A stretch of DNA of 64,000 bases, from contig NZ_CANLVF010000005.1 in the NCBI RefSeq assembly GCF_947494555.1, forward strand, positions 248,001 to 312,000, given 5' to 3'. The notes under the pieces are model-generated. The model made no database searches. It had not been told where the DNA came from and saw only the letters and a list, made by a program, of their open reading frames with translations. The translations under genes were made by a program, and so were the position numbers. Each line of letters opens with the position of its first letter. Position 1 is the stretch's first letter. Below, piece after piece: positions 37,810 to 47,584 of this stretch. Source of the stretch: an uncultured Roseibium sp. GTDB taxonomy: Bacteria > Pseudomonadota > Alphaproteobacteria > Rhizobiales > Stappiaceae.

Positions 37810-39519
37810 CTATTGTTGAGCTGTGCTGGGCGTGCACCTCAATTGCGCGAGAATGCGTGCGCGGCCGAAATCACGCTGGTCGAGAGTTTCTAAGGTCCCA
37901 TCGAAATGTTCGTCGCAATAGACTGTCAGAGCATCGAAGAAACTCGGTCTTGCAAATACCGGAACGCCATTTTCCGACGTCAGACGGCCCGCAAAACCCT
38001 CGCTTGCAAACTCGTCGACATATGTTCGCATATACGGCGCAAAGGTTTGAGAACCCAGACTGAACAGCTCGTAGGCCAACGCAGTATCTGATTGCTTCAA
38101 CACTGGATACATTGTTTCAAACGGAAAGGTGGATCCTTGTGTCACGACGGGACCGGTTGGAAAGTCTTCAAAGATCTGACGAACCTGCTCGTCGTTTTTT
38201 TCTGCCGTTCTCGAATCTGAAAAAGTCACATAAGCGTTGAGGAGCAACACAGCCAGTACGATGCCGTTCACGCACCTCAAAATCGTAATGTGCTGCAATG
38301 AGGTATTGACGTGCTGATGAGATGCAATGGTGCGCCAGAATTCAAATCGGTGCAAAAAATGCGCTCGCGGCGCCCATGAACTTGGACCGTATCTCAGGAA
38401 TGGCGCCAAAAAAAGAAATGAAACAAGGGGCAGATAAACCCGTATCACCCCAGGTCGCCCGATTATACCCATAGCGACCACGCCCGCGATGCAAAGCACC
38501 CAGACCGCAAGCAACCTCCGGTTCGGCAACACACATAACAGTCCGATGGCTCCAAGCAGCAAAGGGAAAATTGTCGGGTGGAAAAAAGCTTTCAGGGCCT
38601 TCTGTGCATTGTTCAATGAGTTGCTTTGAAGGGAAATGGGTCCGAGGTCAGTGAGCATTGAATTCAACGCTTCCGGGTTTGCGATATTCCGGTCGACAAA
38701 AAACCAATGACGCAGCAGGCCAATGTCATTTTCAGTGTACCCGTGCCGGGCCAGTATTTCGGGATTTTCCTGGAGTAACTTACCGGCACCAAAGTCAGTG
38801 ATTGCCGAACGCGGAGGCTGCAGATCGTTGAACGCTATCCAGTTGTCCAGCTGATAGGTACGAGAATCAAAGTGTTCCGAGACCCCTATCGCCAAGACAA
38901 GCGCAACCGCAAGGGCCTGTGCAATCCGATCGGAAAAGAGCTGCTTCCACGGCAGAAGCGGCAAACACATAAGCAATACGATTATGAATTCCCCACTGCG
39001 CACAAGAAATCCGCAATAAGCAAGAAGACACCCGAACGCGAAAGTCCATCTGTCTCCCAGACGCGCATAAAGATGCCAACAGACAATCGCGCCCACAGTC
39101 AGCAATCCAGAATTGATCGTAAATTGTGGGAACAGTACCGGGCGAACCAGGAGGACCATTGCGACCATGGTTGCGAGCAACCAGCCCCATCCGAGTTGGC
39201 GCAGCGCAGAAATTGTAACGGCACCAAAAAGGAGGAGGACACCCAAGGTCGCAAGCGAGTAACCCAGGACGCCATTGATCGTTGGTATTGTTCGGGCGAG
39301 GTGACCCCACAGAAAATTTGAAAACACCAGTTGCGGCGAACCATATGCCGCGACGCCGTAGCCATGTGCGATCATGGACATGCCTACATCATCGTTGGTT
39401 GCCCATCTCGGCTCAAAAAGGAAACAAAGCGCGCTGACGAGCGTCAAAGAGATTAGTGACGCCCAAACAGTGTCACTCGTTTGGAATCCGCGCAGATTTT
39501 CTTCCAGAATGATTGGCAC
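37810..39519 (-). CDS. Polytopic membrane protein (possible glycosyltransferase/polysaccharide protein)
   Basis: 569 aa, many TMs; similar layout to the 23684-25471 product. Confidence 0.6.
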   Translation of the reverse strand: MPIILEENLRGFQTSDTVWASLISLTLVSALCFLFEPRWATNDDVGMSMIAHGYGVAAYGSPQLVFSNFLWGHLARTIPTINGVLGYSLATLGVLLLFGAVTISALRQLGWGWLLATMVAMVLLVRPVLFPQFTINSGLLTVGAIVCWHLYARLGDRWTFAFGCLLAYCGFLVRSGEFIIVLLMCLPLLPWKQLFSDRIAQALAVALVLAIGVSEHFDSRTYQLDNWIAFNDLQPPRSAITDFGAGKLLQENPEILARHGYTENDIGLLRHWFFVDRNIANPEALNSMLTDLGPISLQSNSLNNAQKALKAFFHPTIFPLLLGAIGLLCVLPNRRLLAVWVLCIAGVVAMGIIGRPGVIRVYLPLVSFLFLAPFLRYGPSSWAPRAHFLHRFEFWRTIASHQHVNTSLQHITILRCVNGIVLAVLLLNAYVTFSDSRTAEKNDEQVRQIFEDFPTGPVVTQGSTFPFETMYPVLKQSDTALAYELFSLGSQTFAPYMRTYVDEFASEGFAGRLTSENGVPVFARPSFFDALTVYCDEHFDGTLETLDQRDFGRARILAQLRCTPSTAQQ

Positions 39520-39927
39520 AGACGGTCAGCCCCGAATTGCAGGTCGCAGTTACTGACCCGTGTATGAACCAGCAACTATCAACACCTCACTCGAATGACA
39601 ATAGACTTTCGAACGGCTCCGCAATCGACCGTCATTGCGACAAAGCAGACATATTGGCTGTCTTCATTTGCGGGAAACAACGGCCTGTCCATTGAGAGAA
39701 AGCTTACTACACCTAAGGCAAATACGCTCATTCACGACCTGCCTACTGGCTTAGGCGACCTTTGATGTCCAGCTCACGCGCCGCCCCCAGGCTCATTCGG
39801 ATTGCTGGAGAAAATTGCGATCTTGTTGCTTTGAGGATCGCGCAGGTAGTCGTCATAAAAGCGCGGCCTGAAACCGGACACAGGTCAGCATGGTGCAAAC
39901 GAGCTGGAGCGGCAATACGCAAACAAA

Positions 39928-39951
39928 ATCAGCGCTCAAGCGAGCGCTGAT
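39928..39951 (-). terminator. Intrinsic terminator
   Basis: Minus strand ATCAGCGCTC-GCTT-GAGCGCTGAT followed by TTTGTTT, just downstream of the CTERM protein gene. Confidence 0.65.
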
Positions 39952-39974
39952 CTTTCTACCGTAACTGCCTCAAT

Positions 39975-40589
39975 TTACTTACCGAAACGGCGAACAAGTC
40001 CCAATCCACCGAGAGCCGCCAGCAGCAGACCGAAGCCGGCCGGAAGCGGTATGACCGCCATCGGTTCCTGCGTCGTCGTGATGGTCAGTGTCCAGGGCTG
40101 CGCCGGAAAAACGAGCCCCGCGGAGAGCTGAAAGTCCCAGATGGCGCCGCCAGCATCTTGAATGAGCGGGCCCGTTTCAGGGCCGAAGCTGTCGAAAAAC
40201 GAAGCAGCAATGCTTGCGCCGCTGTTGATCATGTTGACGTTGTCGTCAAAGAGGTTGGCCTGATCGTTGAACAACGCCGCTGTCATGTTTTGACCAATCT
40301 GGAAGTCATCAAACACCCCGGAAAAGGACAGAACAATACTCTGCACCGTCATACCGGCGGCTTGCGTGAATTTGATGCGGTCGGTCTCTGCAGGTGGTGT
40401 TGCATTGATGGATCCGAGGATCGTGTTTACGCCCGCGACGAGATTGACATTCGTGCTGCCGATGGCATCAAGGTCGCCGCTGATGCCCTCGTCATAAATT
40501 GTTACAGCAGACGCTTCCGTAAGTGGAGTGACCAAGAATAAGGCCGCCAATACTCCTGAGAGTACGTATTTTATTCCCCTACCTCCCAA
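39975..40589 (-). CDS. VPLPA-CTERM-type sorting-signal secreted protein
   Basis: 204 aa with N-terminal signal; C-terminus VIPLPAGFGLLLAALGGLGLVRRFGK = PLPAG motif + TM + basic tail. Confidence 0.85.
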   Translation of the reverse strand: MGGRGIKYVLSGVLAALFLVTPLTEASAVTIYDEGISGDLDAIGSTNVNLVAGVNTILGSINATPPAETDRIKFTQAAGMTVQSIVLSFSGVFDDFQIGQNMTAALFNDQANLFDDNVNMINSGASIAASFFDSFGPETGPLIQDAGGAIWDFQLSAGLVFPAQPWTLTITTTQEPMAVIPLPAGFGLLLAALGGLGLVRRFGK

Positions 40590-40904
40590 AAGGTTTCAAT
40601 TTTTTTTAATTTACGCAGGGATAGTAGCAAATTTTAAAATTAAAATCGAACTTTTAATTTTCAGGAGGCTTTCATTTATTTTTTCCAAACTTAGGTATTA
40701 TTTTTCAAATGCTCTCAGATGCGCGATAATCTGAAGTTTATTTGTTTGGCAGTGGATCGAAATCTATCTACCGGATACTGCGATTGGAAGCAGGCACTCA
40801 GAGCCCGGACCGGATCCAAAGACAGCGATTGCTGACAGACCGTGCAATGCTTCAATTGACCGGTTTGGGATCGGACGAAAACAAGATTTCAGAACCCTTA
40901 TCAA

Positions 40905-40940
40905 TGGAACAAAAATAAGTGGCGGGGAAATCCCCGCCAC
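40905..40940 (-). terminator. Intrinsic terminator
   Basis: Minus strand GTGGCGGGGA-TT-TCCCCGCCAC then ACTTATTTTTGTTCC, downstream of the SGNH-like gene. Confidence 0.65.
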
Positions 40941-41043
40941 CGAATACAACTAAAAAGCAATTTAAATTCAAAGGTATGGTGCTTCAGGTTCAGATGAACC
41001 AGTCGGCAAAAAGGGATGACGCGGTTTCCCGCAAAACCCGGTG

Positions 41044-41970
41044 CTAGACGATGGGATATCCATCGATCACGTTACGATAAAAGCCTGCAATGTCCTTGGA
41101 TGCATCCAGATCCGGGTGGAACTCATCTGTCCAACGGCCCCTGACGACATTCCGGATATCCACCAAGGTTACGTTCGGATACTGATCGTCCACTTCCTGC
41201 AGAAACCCGTAAAAACGGTCGACCAGGTAATGCAGGATGCCCGTGATCAGTTCCTTGTCGGCCTCGAAGCGGAAATTGCGTTTCACGAACGGCCGGCCGA
41301 ACCAGGGGCCATCGCTCTGCGCGACCGGATAGTCGTATCCGTGCACGAGCAATTGCGTGCGCGGCGCGCGCTTGCGCAGGTACTCGGCCACTTCTACGTA
41401 TCCATCTTTGAGTTTCTCCAGGATTGCTTCCAACCTGTCCATCTGGAGGAAATCTTCCGGCTGATCGGACCCCAGGGCAGCGCTCCGGTCTTTCAGGATT
41501 TTCGTAAGAGCAACGCCGCCCAAAACCTCATTACCGCCGCCTGAAAACACCAGATAGTCATAGACACCCGTGTCGACGTGAACGCGGAACGGCTTCTCGC
41601 TGATCATGTCGTCGAAGGAATGACCCGGCCACGCGGAACTTGCGGTCTGGTAGTATCCCTCGAGTATATCGAAGAAGGTCTTGTTGTAGCCAAGGTATCT
41701 GGACACTTCGATTACGACGTTAATCCAGGAATCGCCGCCGGCACAAACGCGCATCGGTGAGCGGCGAACCCGGATCGCTTGCGCATCGTCACCCTTTCCG
41801 GACGCAGACCATTCAACGGCAACCTGCTCTTGCGAAAGAGGCGCCCGCGTGTCGTCGAGAACATGATAAGCAAGACACCTGTTCGGGTCCTTTTCATATC
41901 GGGTATTGTTCAGGACCGTCGCTTCCAGGATATCGGCGTACATGACTACCTCCAAAGCTTGCGTCGACAC
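41044..41970 (-). CDS. SGNH-hydrolase-like protein
   Basis: 308 aa; block I-like CAGGDSWINV, FSGGGNEVLGG (block III-like), DEFHPD (block V D-x2-H). Confidence 0.6.
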   Translation of the reverse strand: MSTQALEVVMYADILEATVLNNTRYEKDPNRCLAYHVLDDTRAPLSQEQVAVEWSASGKGDDAQAIRVRRSPMRVCAGGDSWINVVIEVSRYLGYNKTFFDILEGYYQTASSAWPGHSFDDMISEKPFRVHVDTGVYDYLVFSGGGNEVLGGVALTKILKDRSAALGSDQPEDFLQMDRLEAILEKLKDGYVEVAEYLRKRAPRTQLLVHGYDYPVAQSDGPWFGRPFVKRNFRFEADKELITGILHYLVDRFYGFLQEVDDQYPNVTLVDIRNVVRGRWTDEFHPDLDASKDIAGFYRNVIDGYPIV

Positions 41971-42235
41971 ACATCAGGAATTCGCAATCCACTGGACCGT
42001 ATTCCTGATTGGCGGCGGAAACGGAAACCGGTTGCCGGCTCTTTTCCGCCTTTGTCCGCGCGGCCGGGACCGGGCGAACTGTCTTTTCCTTCGTGACTGC
42101 CGGTGGCCGGCAGGTCCGGTGCGGTTTTGAAATCCCTGGCGGGCTTCCTTTGACTGCGCCGTGTTGATTTTGTTTTACAATAATCATTGGCTTCACGCGC
42201 GTGAGAAAAGCGTGAATTAAAATCTTCACAAAAAG

Positions 42236-42265
42236 AAAGGCCCGGAAAATACCGGACCTTTCAGT
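42236..42265 (-). terminator. Intrinsic terminator of the subtilase operon
   Basis: Minus strand AAAGGTCCGG-TATTTT-CCGGGCCTTT followed by CTTTTTG. Confidence 0.65.
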
Positions 42266-42286
42266 AATGATTTGAATTTTACTTTA

Positions 42287-44428
42287 TCAAATTACGAGAA
42301 ATTTACCCAGGCGAGCACGATTCTCGTCACTCTGGCCCACCAACTCTACCTTTTTCAGGATTGGCAGATAATTCTCGCTCTCAGCTTGCTTGACGTCTAC
42401 GCTGGAACAGGTAGCAAACGCCTCCGATAAGCGCCTGGCGACAAAGGGCGCAGCAACACTCGTGCCCTGCAAGGACGCATAGGACCCGCTGCGTGTACCT
42501 GCTGCGACAACGCCTGGAACAATATTCGATCGGTCTGAAATCGCGGTGCAGTCAACGCTGCCGACACTGGTGTCGGGACTGACCTTGCCTGCCGAACTGT
42601 AGTTGGACGCAATTGGCTTATCTGCATCCCAGCCGGTCTCGGCGGACGGTCTGCAACCGGAAACAACGAGGGCTACCGATCCGGTTGCCATGCCGTTCAT
42701 CGAGCCGAACCGACGGACGTGGCTACCGCCAATGTCTTCCTGTGCCGGCCCGCCACTGTCGTCGGCGATCCTGTATTTTTTGTCTCTCAGATAGCTCTGG
42801 CGATTGCCCTTTCGAAAGGCTTCCAGATCGACGTCACGCTGCACCCAGAGATTTATCACGCCGTGATCGGATGGTGCCGCCTTGCCACGTGTCAATGTCA
42901 CAGTCCATACGCCACCCGGTGCTGCCGGCAAGTTCTCATCGTCCGGTTCCGTCGGAGCCAAAGCAAGCAGAACGCGCCACCTGCCGGTCCCGCGGTGATT
43001 GTCGAGGCTGATCAATCCGATTGCCTTGCCACCTGTCGGGCCACCAAGCCTGACCGCCTGGAACCGTCGCGGATCGCCCGTGGTATGCGACCCGTCCGGC
43101 GTCAGATCCATTGAGGTTTCGGTCATTCCAAGTGGCGACTTAAGACCTATGGAACAGCTTTGCGGATCGAAACCTGCCGGGAACCACATTTCCAGATAGT
43201 TGGAGGTCCGATCGTTCGGTTGTGTCACCCATTTGAATGAAAAGCTGCCATCCTCAAGATCCTTGGCGGAAATCTCGCCGTGAAGGCGATCCTGGAAGGT
43301 ATTCCCGGATGGAAGTACGATTGCAGTCGGGCGCCCCAAATTGCGACGTTCGCCCACAACTTCATTGATTGCAGCTTCCAATTCGCTTTCGCCATCATGG
43401 CGGCCGCCTGAAAACCCATAACTGCAATTGATGGTGACACGAATGTCCTCAACCCCATACCCGGCTGCGATGCGTTCGGCGCGCTCCAGGATATAATGCA
43501 CAGCAGCGAGCAGATAACTGGACTTGCCAAAACTCGACGTATCCCAGGGATAGGTATTCGGCAGCTGAACTGCGACCAGACGCGTTTCCTCTGGTGGGGC
43601 TTCGGATTTATTGGGGTCATGGCCTGCCGCCACATCCATGATGTGCGCACCATGGGTGACGAGGCGATTGATCGCAGCACTGGAACCGAACTGCGGTTCG
43701 GCGGCGCCGGCGGCTGCATAAAGTGCATCCTCGTCATCACCGTAGTTGCGGATAAGGCCTTCGATTGCATCCCTGGTGAATTCCCGTCCGAACAAAACAC
43801 CGGACGGGCGACCACTCCGATTTTCAGCGGACTGCAACCAGCAAAATTCCAGCCGTGTGCGCTTTCCGTCTGCTGCCCGGAAGTTGCCGTGCGCAAATGG
43901 AATTCCGTCGTCGATCACACCAAGAACGTTGATCGCCTTCGGCTGTGAAGCACCGGTTGGAACTTCCGGATCGGGTGACCAGTCCGGCTCACCTGGCACT
44001 CTATTCTGCAACCGGTTCATAGCCTTTTCCTCGACTGGAAAGGCCATTCTGAAACGCGCTTTGCCAACTTCATCAGTTTGGGTCGGCGCTGTCAGGTTCA
44101 AGGACAGGCTGTCCAGCGATATGCCCTCGTCGGATGGATTTTCAACGACCAGCGGCCAGAACCGCAAGGCAACATCATCTTTGGTGCCCCAAAGTGTCGG
44201 AATCCATGTTCCACGGCCTGCATGCTCAGCAATGTTCTCCAGCAAGCCGGGTTTCACCGGCTTGGGATGTTCTGCAAGAGCGGTCAGATATTTGAGTTTG
44301 TCCGTATGATATGCCGGGAACGTATAGGGATTACCTATCCCGAAGTTCCAGTTTTCATATGGGCCGAGGTAATTCTCGAGTTCGACGGCCTCGGTCATCC
44401 CGCTGCCGCTTGTGTTCGCATCGGTCAT
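42287..44428 (-). CDS. S8-family (subtilisin-like) serine peptidase
   Basis: 713 aa; Asp region NVLGVIDDGIPFAHGNF, His region VTHGAHIMDVAAG, Asn region AIVLPSGN, Ser region LQGTSVAAPFVARR. Confidence 0.88.
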   Translation of the reverse strand: MTDANTSGSGMTEAVELENYLGPYENWNFGIGNPYTFPAYHTDKLKYLTALAEHPKPVKPGLLENIAEHAGRGTWIPTLWGTKDDVALRFWPLVVENPSDEGISLDSLSLNLTAPTQTDEVGKARFRMAFPVEEKAMNRLQNRVPGEPDWSPDPEVPTGASQPKAINVLGVIDDGIPFAHGNFRAADGKRTRLEFCWLQSAENRSGRPSGVLFGREFTRDAIEGLIRNYGDDEDALYAAAGAAEPQFGSSAAINRLVTHGAHIMDVAAGHDPNKSEAPPEETRLVAVQLPNTYPWDTSSFGKSSYLLAAVHYILERAERIAAGYGVEDIRVTINCSYGFSGGRHDGESELEAAINEVVGERRNLGRPTAIVLPSGNTFQDRLHGEISAKDLEDGSFSFKWVTQPNDRTSNYLEMWFPAGFDPQSCSIGLKSPLGMTETSMDLTPDGSHTTGDPRRFQAVRLGGPTGGKAIGLISLDNHRGTGRWRVLLALAPTEPDDENLPAAPGGVWTVTLTRGKAAPSDHGVINLWVQRDVDLEAFRKGNRQSYLRDKKYRIADDSGGPAQEDIGGSHVRRFGSMNGMATGSVALVVSGCRPSAETGWDADKPIASNYSSAGKVSPDTSVGSVDCTAISDRSNIVPGVVAAGTRSGSYASLQGTSVAAPFVARRLSEAFATCSSVDVKQAESENYLPILKKVELVGQSDENRARLGKFLVI

Positions 44429-44445
44429 TTTGGAGCCGCCCTTCG

Positions 44446-45573
44446 TTAGAGGTCAAACTCATTGACCGCATTCGTCCAAAGCCATGTGAATTGCTCACTC
44501 ACGTCGACGCTCAATTGCGGCAGTTCGCTCACGCCATGTTCGCCCCATTTAGACGACTGATAGTGCGACACCATGAAATCGGAATCAGCGCGGGCCTCAT
44601 ACTTCAAGCCCCTGAGCTCTGTATCGACACCACATTTCTTCAAGACGATCTCACCGACTGTCTTGCCGAGAAGAGCTCCTGCCCAGCTGTCAACCGGGTA
44701 ATGCACGCCAGCGACCGTGCGGCTGACAGCGATACGTTCGGCTTGCTTGCGGAGCAGTTTCTTGCGCTTTTCACCGTCGGGATAGTGAGTGCCGGATGCG
44801 TCGATCAAACCTTCCAGCATACGTGTGACGGCAAAAGCTTCGGTCGCGTGCGCACTCGGGAAGCTGCCATGGCCAGGTGTCGGGATCATCGGCAGGATTG
44901 TTGTTCCGATCCTGTCGGGCCGCCGAATGGCCAGATGGTGCTTCACGATCATTGCCACGTGGGCCGCCAGGACCTGCGTCAGTGTGATCAGTTCCAGTGT
45001 CTTGCCGTTACGGGCCGGCACTAGACCGAGGATCATTGCAAAATAGGGGGTCGGGAAGCCGAGCTGCGACGTGATTTCCGCCGTGCGCTCCGGACGCTGA
45101 TCCATATAGGCACGGACAAATTCGAGTTGTTTGTCGAAGAGATCACCGTCAGGCCGTGCAATGCGGAAAAACGGATGTGCGTCGCCGGTGCTGCGGGATC
45201 GATAAGAGATGGTAACCTCTTTCGTATCCTTTGGCGCTTCCCAGACAATCTCACTGAAAAAATCACTTAAATAAAGAGACGCTCTCACCCAGTCAGACCA
45301 TCTGTCGAGATTGTCCGTGGAAGAAAACTCCAGTTCCCGAGACGGATGCGTAGCAGCATCGCCAGCTACGTGAGCAATCGCCTGCGCACTGGTCTGCAAT
45401 CCCTGTACGGTTAAAGGATCAAGTGCACCACCAGCACCGGCCCCCAACAACCCGCCAAGACCCGAAGCGTTCAGCCCACCGAGCCCACCAAGACCGCCGA
45501 GGCCGCCAAGCCCGCCGAGACCACCAAGTCCGCCCAGACCACCTAGTCCGCCGAGCCCACCAAAATACGCCAT
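44446..45573 (-). CDS. PAP2/vanadium-haloperoxidase-superfamily protein with N-terminal Gly-Gly-Leu repeat tract
   Basis: 375 aa; KHHLAIRRP, FPSAHATEAF, SRTVAGVHYPVDSWAG match K-x6-RP / PS-x-H / SR-x5-H-x3-D. Confidence 0.88.
   Translation of the reverse strand: MAYFGGLGGLGGLGGLGGLGGLGGLGGLGGLGGLNASGLGGLLGAGAGGALDPLTVQGLQTSAQAIAHVAGDAATHPSRELEFSSTDNLDRWSDWVRASLYLSDFFSEIVWEAPKDTKEVTISYRSRSTGDAHPFFRIARPDGDLFDKQLEFVRAYMDQRPERTAEITSQLGFPTPYFAMILGLVPARNGKTLELITLTQVLAAHVAMIVKHHLAIRRPDRIGTTILPMIPTPGHGSFPSAHATEAFAVTRMLEGLIDASGTHYPDGEKRKKLLRKQAERIAVSRTVAGVHYPVDSWAGALLGKTVGEIVLKKCGVDTELRGLKYEARADSDFMVSHYQSSKWGEHGVSELPQLSVDVSEQFTWLWTNAVNEFDL
45472..45561 (-). repeat. Degenerate 9-nt repeat tract encoding (GGL)10
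   Basis: Codons 5-34 of the PAP2 gene read GGLGGLGGL... with variable synonymous codons. Confidence 0.9.
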
Positions 45574-45596
45574 ATACGCCTCCCCAATGAAATGCG

Positions 45597-47240
45597 TTAT
45601 TGAAATCCAGCAGCGCGCAGCGCGCGCGCAACATTTTTTCCACTCGAATACTCTGCGGCCGGGTGCGCCCGCATATAGCCCTCGACAGAAAAATCCGGCT
45701 GCCTGCGCCGAAGTTCGTCGGCGACGAGTTTCGCCTCATCTGTTCGCTCTAAGAAATGCAACGCTGTAATCTTTACGCGCAACGTCGACAGATGCCGCTG
45801 ATTCCGCTCGAGTGAGCTGTCAGCAAATTTGAGCGCTTTTTCATAATCTTCAGCGGCAAGGTACGCAGTCGCACTCAGACAATCGTAGAAATACTTGAAC
45901 GGATCGATCGGTGAGAGCTTTCGCGCTTTGTCCGCGGCATGCACGGCCTGTTCACCCGAATCCTGGAACGCATAGAGCGCACTGCGCAATAGCCACGAAA
46001 GTGCCTCATTCGGATTATGCTCCAGCGCATTTTCGTATCGATGCGAAGCCACATCCAGCCGCCGCAACAAGTTGTTGTGCGCGAACCCGTCAATGGTCAT
46101 GCAGAATGCGTTTTCAGGGTCGATATCGAGCGCCTTGCTCGTGCTGCCCACGGCGTTTTTCGTATCCTTCGCAGGGTCTGAACTCCAACCATTTACGACG
46201 CTGAGCACATGCCACTTTCCGCGCCAGGCGTGCACCTCGGCCGATCGCGGCGAACGGCTAAGCGCCTCGTCAAGCAGCTCGCGTGACTTTGCAAAATCAC
46301 GCAATGTCGAACGATGCATCAGGCTGACGCTCGCCATCAGAAGTTTGTGGTCGGCGATCTCGCTGATCGGCCGGCCCCGGACGTATTTCAGCGTGTCGGA
46401 TGCGATCGCGTTTCCGACCGACGTCACAATATTGGTGAGACCCTGGCCGGCGTCGCTGATGAAGTCGTTCAGCTTTCCGCTGAACTGGCGCGTCCACAAA
46501 ATCCGCCCGGTTTCCGCGTCGAGGAAATCGACGTCGGTAATGACTTCATCACCGATCTGGCGAATGCTGCCGGCGACACAGTAATCAACGGAGAGTTTCG
46601 ACCGAATCGCGTCGATATCGATCCGGCGACCAGCAAGGGCGCGGCTGGAAAAATGCGAAATAACGGCAAGCAGGTTAGTACGCGACAGGGAGCGGCAAAT
46701 CTCCTCCGCAAACCAATCGCCAAGAATTGTGAGTTCGGGATTGTTTTCCAAACTCAGCAACGGCATCACCGTCACAGTAGGGACCGGTGGCCGGGGCAAT
46801 GATGACGACGGAGAGCGGAACAGGGCGTGGATCTGTTCCGGGCTGGCACGAACCGAATCCCGCCATTCCTCGAACAGCGGTGCAGGCACATCAAGGCCTT
46901 CCAAAAACGTGCCCTGCCCAGGCTGACCGGCGAAAACCACGTTGCTCAGGTCCAGCGTGACTTCCGAATTGTTGGTGGTGATAAGCTGGTTGTAGTAGGG
47001 GCCCATTGCCGACTTGATGTCGGACAACGCGCGCCTCAGGCTCTGTCTGCCGGTATCGTAGCAGGAAGCGCCCCAAAGCGTTTCCTGAAGGAAGGTGCGG
47101 CTGCGGCAGCCGTGTGGCGCTGTCGCAAGCAACGCGAAGATCGCGCGGTGCTTTTTGCCTGTGATCTCAAACGCTCCGGGCTCAATAGAGCGAACGATAC
47201 AGGACCCGAACAAGCTGATTTCCAAAACCTTACCGCGCAT
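45597..47240 (-). CDS. Winged-helix (OmpR/SARP-like) regulator with TolB-like and TPR regions
   Basis: N-terminal LEISLFGSCIVRS...KKHRAIFALLATAPHGCRSRTFLQETLWGASCYDTGRQSLRRALSDIK; central VTVMPLLSLENNPELTILGDWFAEEICRSLSR; TPR-like C-terminus; ATG at 47240. Confidence 0.8.
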   Translation of the reverse strand: MRGKVLEISLFGSCIVRSIEPGAFEITGKKHRAIFALLATAPHGCRSRTFLQETLWGASCYDTGRQSLRRALSDIKSAMGPYYNQLITTNNSEVTLDLSNVVFAGQPGQGTFLEGLDVPAPLFEEWRDSVRASPEQIHALFRSPSSSLPRPPVPTVTVMPLLSLENNPELTILGDWFAEEICRSLSRTNLLAVISHFSSRALAGRRIDIDAIRSKLSVDYCVAGSIRQIGDEVITDVDFLDAETGRILWTRQFSGKLNDFISDAGQGLTNIVTSVGNAIASDTLKYVRGRPISEIADHKLLMASVSLMHRSTLRDFAKSRELLDEALSRSPRSAEVHAWRGKWHVLSVVNGWSSDPAKDTKNAVGSTSKALDIDPENAFCMTIDGFAHNNLLRRLDVASHRYENALEHNPNEALSWLLRSALYAFQDSGEQAVHAADKARKLSPIDPFKYFYDCLSATAYLAAEDYEKALKFADSSLERNQRHLSTLRVKITALHFLERTDEAKLVADELRRRQPDFSVEGYMRAHPAAEYSSGKNVARALRAAGFQ

Positions 47241-47383
47241 GCCCCATCGCCTCGAGAAAAGTACGTATTCTATAGAACAGCACTTATAGCCACTATCCAA
47301 CCACTTCACACTTTTTTCACGCTCGCCGAAAGCCAACTCCCTCTAAACTCACGGAGTGAGGAACAGAACCGCGAGCAAGAAAA

Positions 47384-47584
47384 TTGTCTGAAAAAAGCTC
47401 TATTATTGATGATGTTTCGGATGTTGTTGATTTTTTCCTAGCATGGAACAATCATCGCGAAACAGTGTTGAAGATTTCTGAAATGGATCATCTGGACGAT
47501 GATCAGAAGAAGACTTTGCACTGGCTCGTGAAGATGGCCGACAGGGTTAGTCTGACCGACCTGGAAAAGGACGATCTGCACTGA
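47384..47584 (+). CDS. Small acidic hypothetical protein
   Basis: 66 aa, TTG start, divergent from the regulator. Confidence 0.4.
   Translation: MSEKSSIIDDVSDVVDFFLAWNNHRETVLKISEMDHLDDDQKKTLHWLVKMADRVSLTDLEKDDLH

Noticed and set aside
44311-45024. 237-aa + strand ORF
   Set aside because: Antisense to S8/PAP2 genes with intact catalytic motifs.
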